Of a stretch of DNA of 64,000 nucleotides, positions 57,573 through 64,000 are shown piece by piece. Below the pieces are notes generated by a model. That model saw only the letters and a list, made by a program, of their open reading frames with translations, made no database searches and was not told the origin of the DNA. The stretch spans positions 1-64,000 of the forward strand of contig JAUJYZ010000708.1 in NCBI GenBank assembly GCA_033675265.1, written 5' to 3'. The position numbers and the translations under genes were made by a program. The stretch is from Actinostola sp. cb2023. Taxonomy: Eukaryota; Cnidaria; Anthozoa; Actiniaria; Actinostolidae. Position 1 is the stretch's first letter; every line of letters starts with the position of its first letter.

Positions 57573-59656
57573 ATGCTTCAGTCAACAATCCTTCCAACTT
57601 GTGTGTTCCACATCATGATAGTTGTGTTTATTTTCACTCATCTTTTCGTGCCGTTTAGTGAAGTGATGTGCTCGGATAGCGATCGTTACAGATCGTCCGA
57701 TTTTCAAAAGCAGCCCTTTTCTTTCATGGAGGGAGGTGAAGGGATAGCATCAACCGAGGTCGAGGATGCATTCAGCTGTCTTTTCTTCTGCCTTCGTGAA
57801 TTGAAATGCGTTTCAATCAACTTTGCAAGAAACCCAGACGAAATTGGACGGCACCTTTGCACTATTTACGACTCTCCAGCAGACTATGGCGGCTTCAAAC
57901 TGGTGCCGTCAGAATTTTACGACTTCTACTTCAAATCTTCAGGTGATGAGATTGTCAGAAAATATGTCGAATGTATCGCAGCATTGGAGCCGAGAAACTA
58001 CTGTAGACATACTAGACGACAACCAACTACATGAGCTTCGAAAATAAGGATTTCAGTAATGCGCCGTGGTAGTTCATTCTTCTATCCTTACATTTTTGTC
58101 TTCAGTCTTCCAATCAATTGAGAGCGGCCAAATTTAATACGATGTACTTAATAACTGAGCGGGAGGGCCGGATGGGAAAGTATTTGGCTCGGGTTATGCA
58201 ATAATAAGAAGGCTTTTTCCGAATTTTCAGAGCTCAGCTATAGCTAGTGGGTTAATGCGTTTTTTTTTTTTTTTTTTAATGCGAGTCAGCCTTAAGAAAA
58301 TCCGTTGACTCAGTTGAGTGAATAATTAGCCTTTACAAGTTATGGAGTGTGAGCTCTTCCCAAAAACAGCCAATGTGGAAGAGACGTAATTAAATATTAT
58401 GATTTTAGGATTCTATTATTATTCTACAAAACGGCTGATAAACAGGTGTCCAGCAGGATGCGGCAGAGTGATAGTATAATTCCCCGCTACAAACCACTGC
58501 CAATATCTGAAACCTGTTGAGAAAGACATTCGATTCAATTAACTAATCAGTCTTTCGGGAACTGCGCCCATATTGCTTTATCTGTTCACATTTTCAGTTT
58601 CAAAACTCTTTCTTACGGTCATTCTCAAAGATATGCTGTGTTTTCTGCGCGCAAAGGATTGTGGTCAAATGTACCTATCGTTTTCAGTTGTGTTGATGGT
58701 GGTCGTAATTTCAATTCACTCAACATGTTCTGATTTGCTCTCCAGCTCCCAAGTCTTGTAGTAACGCAAAGTCTCTTGGGTACCATGAAAGCAAGCATTA
58801 CGTCATTGATCCTGATGGACCCAATGGTGCAGCGCAGCCATTCAGCGTCTACTGTAACATGACCAGTCACAATGGCATTGGCGTGACAGTTGTGAGTCAC
58901 AACAGCGAAGTCCGCACCATAGTGACCGGTTGTGAGGCTAATGGGTGCTATAGACGTGATGTGGTTTATGATGGGATATCTAGTGATCTGAACCAACTAC
59001 GAGCATTGACATCCATCTCAACCCATTGTGAACAGTACATCAAATACGAGTGTGTGGATGCACTGTTACTGTGTAAGTCATGCATGGGATCGATATTATT
59101 GTCTTGCTTACTCCAGTCATCTTTCTACATTTGAACTCTTTCTATTATTATTCAGATCATCGTGTAGATGCACAGACATCATGGCTTGTGTCACGTGATG
59201 GGCGTCAAATGAAGTACTGGGGCGGCGCGTCACGTGACAGTGGAATGTGCGCCTGTGGCATGACGGGAAGCTGTGCAAGCAATGCTAGCTGTAACTGTGA
59301 CGCAAACAAGGACTTTTGGCTTGAAGATTCTGGTTTACTGAACTACAAAGAAGATCTTCCTGTCATTTCGCTAAGGTATGAACACAAGTAGATTACATCA
59401 GAGTAGACCTCACATTGAAATTCCGCTGCAGAGCTATCTATATAACCATCTAAAACCCACCCCGCCGGCTTTCTACCTTCCTTCCATCCTCTCATCCTAA
59501 TCTATTCATAATCCCTCTATGCTAGTACGTCCACACTGCAGTAATATCGTATGTTTAATCTTTTCACTAAATTCTAGGTTTGGTGATGTAGGAGATTCTG
59601 ATGAACTTGGATATCATACTCTTGGAAAGCTGATATGTTACGGTCAAATGGCTTGA
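57573..59656 (+). CDS. Secreted PAN/apple + CNTNAP-like fibrinogen-fold protein, right-arm copy (4 exons)
   Basis: Exons 57573-57942, 58746-59072, 59156-59375 and 59578-59656 join in frame to 331 codons plus TGA. Residues about 1-30 are a signal segment (hydrophobic stretch IMIVVFIFTHLFVPF). Residues about 32-123 form a PAN/apple-like domain (AFSCLFFCLRELKCVSINF). Exon 2 starts APKSC, with PFSVYCNM and CEANGCYRR. Exon 3 has the CNTNAP-like KYWGG and CNCDANKDFWLEDSG. Exon 4 ends LGKLICYGQMA. Family knowledge: such fibrinogen-like domains serve cell-surface or matrix binding. The start is the first ATG of the frame and precedes the signal segment. The donor after exon 1 is CAG before GTGATG. 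Without splicing, the frame runs about 30 codons on to a stop at 58032-58034. Confidence 0.85.
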
Positions 59657-60149
59657 TTTGCTGTTAACGTGACAGTTATTTCAGTAAACAATCCTTAAAA
59701 ATTTAAATTCGTTCTAAAATAAGTTAATGTCTTTCTATGTTGCTAGATTATACATGCTGTCCTAGTTTGTCTTCGTCCCTGATCATGACGACACTCGTAC
59801 GTAAAAGCTTATTTGTTGTAAATGCCGTAAAATCAAAATTTTAACTATATAGACGTTATTGTTAATGTAACCCACCACACTTTTAGCCAAACAGTTTGTC
59901 ACAATACATTGTCGTGTGATATATACTAGTATTACTCGTATATCCGCCCCCCTCCCCACTTTCAAGGGTGCTCTCTCCTTGGTTTCTCCCCTGCCCTCTG
60001 TATTTTGAATAAACGGTAATAGAAACGACAGCTTTCTTTTGTGTTCTGCGACTACTAGTACTAGAACGTGCAGACAAATCTGCCACATCATACCCATTCT
60101 CGACATCTATATGGCATGATAATAGGACAATATTATGTTAGCCTGATTC

Positions 60150-60350
60150 CAAATAGTCCCTTTTCGCGTTCACAGATCGATCCCGCGTTATAAAACCGCT
60201 GCACTTATTGACATCAGACGCATGTGTGCAGGGTTAGCCTCGAGTCAGTGTAGATTATTCACAAATATCAACAAGAACACGAAACAATATATATAAACAT
60301 TCTTGAATTGCACGGAATGTTTTCTGAATCGAGGCTAACCCTGTACAAAT
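60150..60350 (+). repeat. Dispersed repeat with inverted ends, right arm
   Basis: Mirror of 32285-32510. Confidence 0.7.
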
Positions 60351-60506
60351 GCGTATTTTGTCAAGGACAGCGGTCATCACTAATCAACGCCAAACTGGAG
60401 TATTATCGACAGCACTGGTCAAAATTCCACAGTCATGAATACGGATTGTCAAGATATACTCCCCCATCCCAAATATTGCTGAAATGTATACTTCTTCTTG
60501 ATATTT

Positions 60507-60745
60507 GGGAAGCAAGGGTGGCCGAGTGGCGAGAGCTCTGTGTTCGCGGGTTCGATTCCCGGATCGACCTGGAATCACATGTGATTTGAGTTTGTCAGTT
60601 CGTTCTCTCCCTTGCTTCGAGGGTTTTTCTCCGGGCACTCCGATTTTCCTCCCTCATTAAAAAAAAAACATAACTAGTGAGCTGAATGTTGTATGTATAG
60701 AATATTAGAATGTAGTGGTAGTGTGTGAGAGTAAAGTGTCTCCAA
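60507..60745 (+). mobile_element. tRNA-derived SINE (copy A, right arm)
   Basis: Mirror of 31903-32141; one C is missing in the tRNA-like head relative to the left-arm copy. A and B boxes intact; A-rich tract near 60658. Confidence 0.85.
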
Positions 60746-60954
60746 ATTAGTGCTTTGGACACTTAAGTAGAGTGTCTGAAGAATGCCTGGTCTGTCATGT
60801 GGTTATATACTTCCTCTCTTTAAAATAATGATGATTAAACATTCCGTTCTCTGATTGGACCACTTGTTAGGTGGATCACCCAAGAACTGACCTAAGCATA
60901 CACATGCAGTTCCAACGTGTCGTTTAGTGATCACTATATCTTCACGGGCTCGGT

Positions 60955-61095
60955 AGTTGTTCGAAAAAGGGTTAACGCTAACCCAGGGTTAAATATGGCT
61001 AACCTAGGGTAAAATATTAAGAATTAATCCTTGGTTAGCGAATTTAACCCCGGGTTAGCCATATTTAACCCCGTGTTAGCGTTAACCCGCTTTCG
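60955..61095. repeat. TAACC/GGTTA inverted-word element, right arm
   Basis: Mirror of 31550-31690. Confidence 0.7.
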
Positions 61096-61099
61096 AACT

Positions 61100-62560
61100 G
61101 AACCGGGTGCCGTACGATGTATACCTAGCATCCATGCACGTTTTAGCATCTTCTGGTCACTTTATTTCAAGGTCTTCATATATTTGATTGAATTTGCAGT
61201 CCAAGTCCCTTGATACGAATGCCATTGTGCTCTCCTGCCGATATCGTCAGTGAGATTTCTTCTTCTCTGCTATTATTCGTTAGAGATGTGTTGTAACTAT
61301 ATTCTCGGGTAAAAATTGTGAAGTTACAGCCAGGTAGCATAATAATAATGTTGTCTCTGACTTGAGTTTATATTCTCGGGAAGTTTAGTTTAGCGGTTTC
61401 ATCACCATAAATATTGGACATGCCGATGAGCGAACATGCGCAGTAGTAGCCGTAATGGCGATAGTATCGTATAAGAAAATGTATGGCGAACTTCATTTTT
61501 TTTGCAAATACTTAGTTCAGTAACGATCTTATGTCGGACTAAAAATTGACAGCGAATGAGCAAACACATTTATTTAGATGACCATAATTGTGGTTACAAT
61601 TGTGCTACCTGGTTCCATGAGCTTCAATAATTGAGTTGATTATCTGAACGAATCCCCCATATATATTCTGTAAAATGTCTTAACCTGTGTTGGGTAATTT
61701 CAATTTCAAGAACTATCAGTCAGTCTAACACGCCGTGTCTGACTCGAACTTTCAACAGCAATGTTTGCTGCACACATTTCACGTAGATACATCCCCATTT
61801 TGTCAAATCTAGTTAGTTCCAAGAGCGTGGATATCATCCCTAAAAGTCACTTTTCGTCATCCTCCAAGACAGGCCATATCTGAAGGGAAGGTTGTCCGAA
61901 AATGAAGATCTTCACCATCCGCCATTTTTCTGTTTACATGAATTCTTAGCCTGCATTCTGTGATGGCACACAGGGAGTCCGAGAGCTTGAAGTGTAAAAT
62001 TTCGATGTATTTTGGTGGACACCCTCTATTTCTGTGTTGGGCTTCCTGTGTCATATTTTGATCGACCGTCGTTAAATCAGTCTTTTTGATATTTTGAAGT
62101 TCTAAACTTGCTTTCTAAACAAAGATTAACGCTAATTAAGATATGTATTTCATTTATTTAGCAATTAGAACTGTTTTTAGCGAATTTTGGGACAAAATGC
62201 TGAGCCCGAGGAAACCGCTGGCTAATGTCCCATATTTAGTCTGGCAATGATTGAATTCGCCACATAAAAATAATAGTTGGAAATTACAAAGAAATTACAA
62301 AAAAAGTAGTGAAACTAGATTAAGCGTGGCAGGAGTTAGTATAAGACGAGGTCCCAATTGACAACTGAACCCTTTCATCGATTTTGTAAAGCAGGATGGG
62401 TTTGGGAAAAGTACGTAGGGATGGCAAGGTTAAAGGGACCAAGTTTATAGGTCATGTCAGTCTAGTCTAGCTACAGCAATGTCTATTTCACGAGTTTGTC
62501 AATCTCATACAGATCGGCCGTCCATATGTATTATTTACAATATGAGTGGCAATGTTGTAT
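61100..62560. other. Right-arm sequence with no supportable gene
   Basis: Mirror of about 30090-31545. No spliced coding model could be built; short ORFs lack family features. Confidence 0.4.
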
Positions 62561-62562
62561 CT

Positions 62563-62790
62563 TATTACTCGGGCCCTTCCGAAGGAAGCCCGAGTTATAA
62601 AATGGACTTTCTTTTTATTATTATTTTTGTTAGGCCACGGAATGCGAAGTATTTGATCATATCGGTACACACAATGTGAAGTATGTGACCTTCTCGAGTT
62701 TTGCCATGCGAGCCGGCTTCGCCAGATCATAGTCTGAATCGTCTGGATGTTATTACTCGTGCCCAGGCCGTAGGCCGCACGACTTATAAA
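62563..62790 (+). mobile_element. Small element with two hairpin ends, right arm
   Basis: Mirror of 29857-30085. ATTACTCGGGCCCTTCCGAA starts the first hairpin and ATTACTCGTGCCCAGGCCGT the second, in the same direction. Confidence 0.5.
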
Positions 62791-63005
62791 ACCCAGTATA
62801 TATTTTTTTTTGGGGGGGGGCGTCAGTTGTATCAGCAATATACGATCACATGCTATCGAGGCTCACCGAGGCTTAGTGTCTCCATCAGATGTAAACGTAT
62901 TGGAACCATTTATATACAAACATTTATCTTTCTCGCAATCGATGTGGGACTTTGTCAAATCCAAAACACTACGCATGACCACTAATTCCATAGACAATCG
63001 TCACT

Positions 63006-63723
63006 CATTCTCGTACCCAGAGCACCTCGGTCGGTCGTTCCTTCTCCCGTCAGTGGCTCTGGTAACAGCCATTTCTAGGCCGATGCTGATTGGTCCAAAT
63101 GTCCGCGCATGCGCGACTTTCATTTGAAACTGCTCAATCGTGATTGGTCAATCTATAACGATGCTCGGAGCTTTTTAGAAGAGAATCCTCTGCGCATAGG
63201 TATAACACACAAAGCTGACTCTTTTTCTAACGGGCTCAGATGGATTTTCAAAATGGCGGACGGTCTGAATGGTGGTCATTGCTACTATTTTCTGCTAAGA
63301 AACTGTAATCATTTTACTGGTCACAAAGAAAAACACGCAAGTTTGGTTCTGTACTTGTTTTCGCTTCTCTTCTGTCGAGGCAAGTAATTAATTTACGCTA
63401 TAAATTACCTCCTTCAACAACGGACTACGATACCGTTGAGACAGAACAAAATCAGTTGGCTTCGTTTCGGGTTCCTTTGCAAAAAAATAAGCATCCATAT
63501 AAAATGTCGTGTTTTTGTGAATGTTAAAAGAGTACAGAACAAGATTGGTGGGGTGTATTTTCTTCCCTTCTCAGTAAATGTGCAGATAAAAGTACAATCT
63601 TGTATTAAAAGACTAATAAATTACTTGCCATATCATGTTGTTGTATTTGAGTAATACCCTGTGTATCATTTGCCCTATTTTCCCCCAAGGCAGACTCAGT
63701 GAAGTCTATTGATGAGAAATATT
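63006..63723 (+). repeat. Dispersed repeat with 92-codon ORF, copy 3
   Basis: Same family as 24552-25262; ORF 63109-63387 has one Asp-to-His change (NCNHFTG) relative to the other two. Confidence 0.75.
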
Positions 63724-64000
63724 ATTAGGCTGTTTACATTCTTCTTTTTGAGAGAGAAGCTAGTACACTATCTCATGTAGAAGAGTAGTTATTTTAAAGC
63801 ATTTTAATTTCAGCAGTCCCTTTGTCTTCAGAAATTACAATACAATACAATAACTTTTATTTAAACACGATATTACTTATTTTAGCTAAAGCTGGTGGGG
63901 TCGTGTGGAACAAAAGGATCCATATAAAAGGTGAACCACCCTCTTAGAGAGGTAACACAAATCTAAATGGACCACAAGAGACTAAGCCGGTACCATTTAG

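Larger units (their letters stand above)
51486..64000 (-). repeat. Right arm of the giant inverted duplication
   Basis: Reverse complement of 28642-41840. The inner edge (51486) falls within the 25.5-kb-type dispersed repeat: the left-arm copy and the independent copy at 25560 both continue TTTTTACT, but the right arm switches to CTGCATGC. So the right-arm edge is the altered one. The outer end runs beyond the window. Confidence 0.95.

Overview
The window looks like nuclear DNA of an invertebrate animal, most likely a cnidarian and probably an anthozoan. The basis is AT-rich sequence, short exons with GT-AG introns, many small inverted-repeat elements, and gene families common in corals and anemones: a PAN/apple plus contactin-associated-protein (CNTNAP)-like fibrinogen-fold protein, an H-type-lectin-like ectodomain, and P-element-like, Crypton-like, Penelope-like and Helitron-like fragments. 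There are no prokaryotic operons, rRNA genes, CRISPR arrays or standalone tRNA genes. The species cannot be named from sequence alone.

Layout. 1-950: last exons of an unrecognised plus-strand gene. 950-15000: repeat-rich DNA with minisatellites (about 150 bp, 83 bp, 19 bp units), (ACT)n and (ATT)n microsatellites, MITEs, a Helitron-type ORF fragment, an LTR and gag relic, a Crypton-like pseudogene and a Penelope GIY-YIG relic. 15190-16560: minus-strand type II membrane protein with an H-type-lectin-like domain. 17679-17939: a small two-exon ORF not visible in any single frame. 18-28 kb: MITEs, a 45-bp minisatellite, a truncated third copy of the PAN/CNTNAP-like gene, and perfect or near-perfect palindromes.

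28640-64000: a giant inverted duplication. A left arm (about 28642-41840) and a right arm (about 51486-64000, running off the window) are near-identical reverse complements, in order and with the same genes and repeats. Each arm carries a four-exon secreted PAN/CNTNAP-like gene, two tRNA-derived SINEs, several MITEs and the 5' part of a P-element-like transposase gene. Between the arms sits an element of about 6.8 kb (44632-51407) with long terminal inverted repeats and TTAA flanks. It holds a decayed transposon ORF and several nested insertions. A 41-base run of N lies just left of it.

Main interpretation. The arms differ as two alleles might: SNPs, a 3-bp change at a splice donor, a 2-bp frameshift, and presence or absence of a 680-bp MITE. 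Either this is a recent genomic palindrome around a long-TIR transposon, or the assembly turned back through that transposon's inverted repeats onto the other haplotype. The transposase gene continues for two more exons in the left arm (42008-42113, 44040-44377) but is cut off in the right arm, so the right-arm inner edge is the rearranged one.

Recurrent small structures that resemble hammerhead-ribozyme cores of Penelope-like elements (five sites between 12.9 and 26.7 kb) are the most interesting RNA-level signal.
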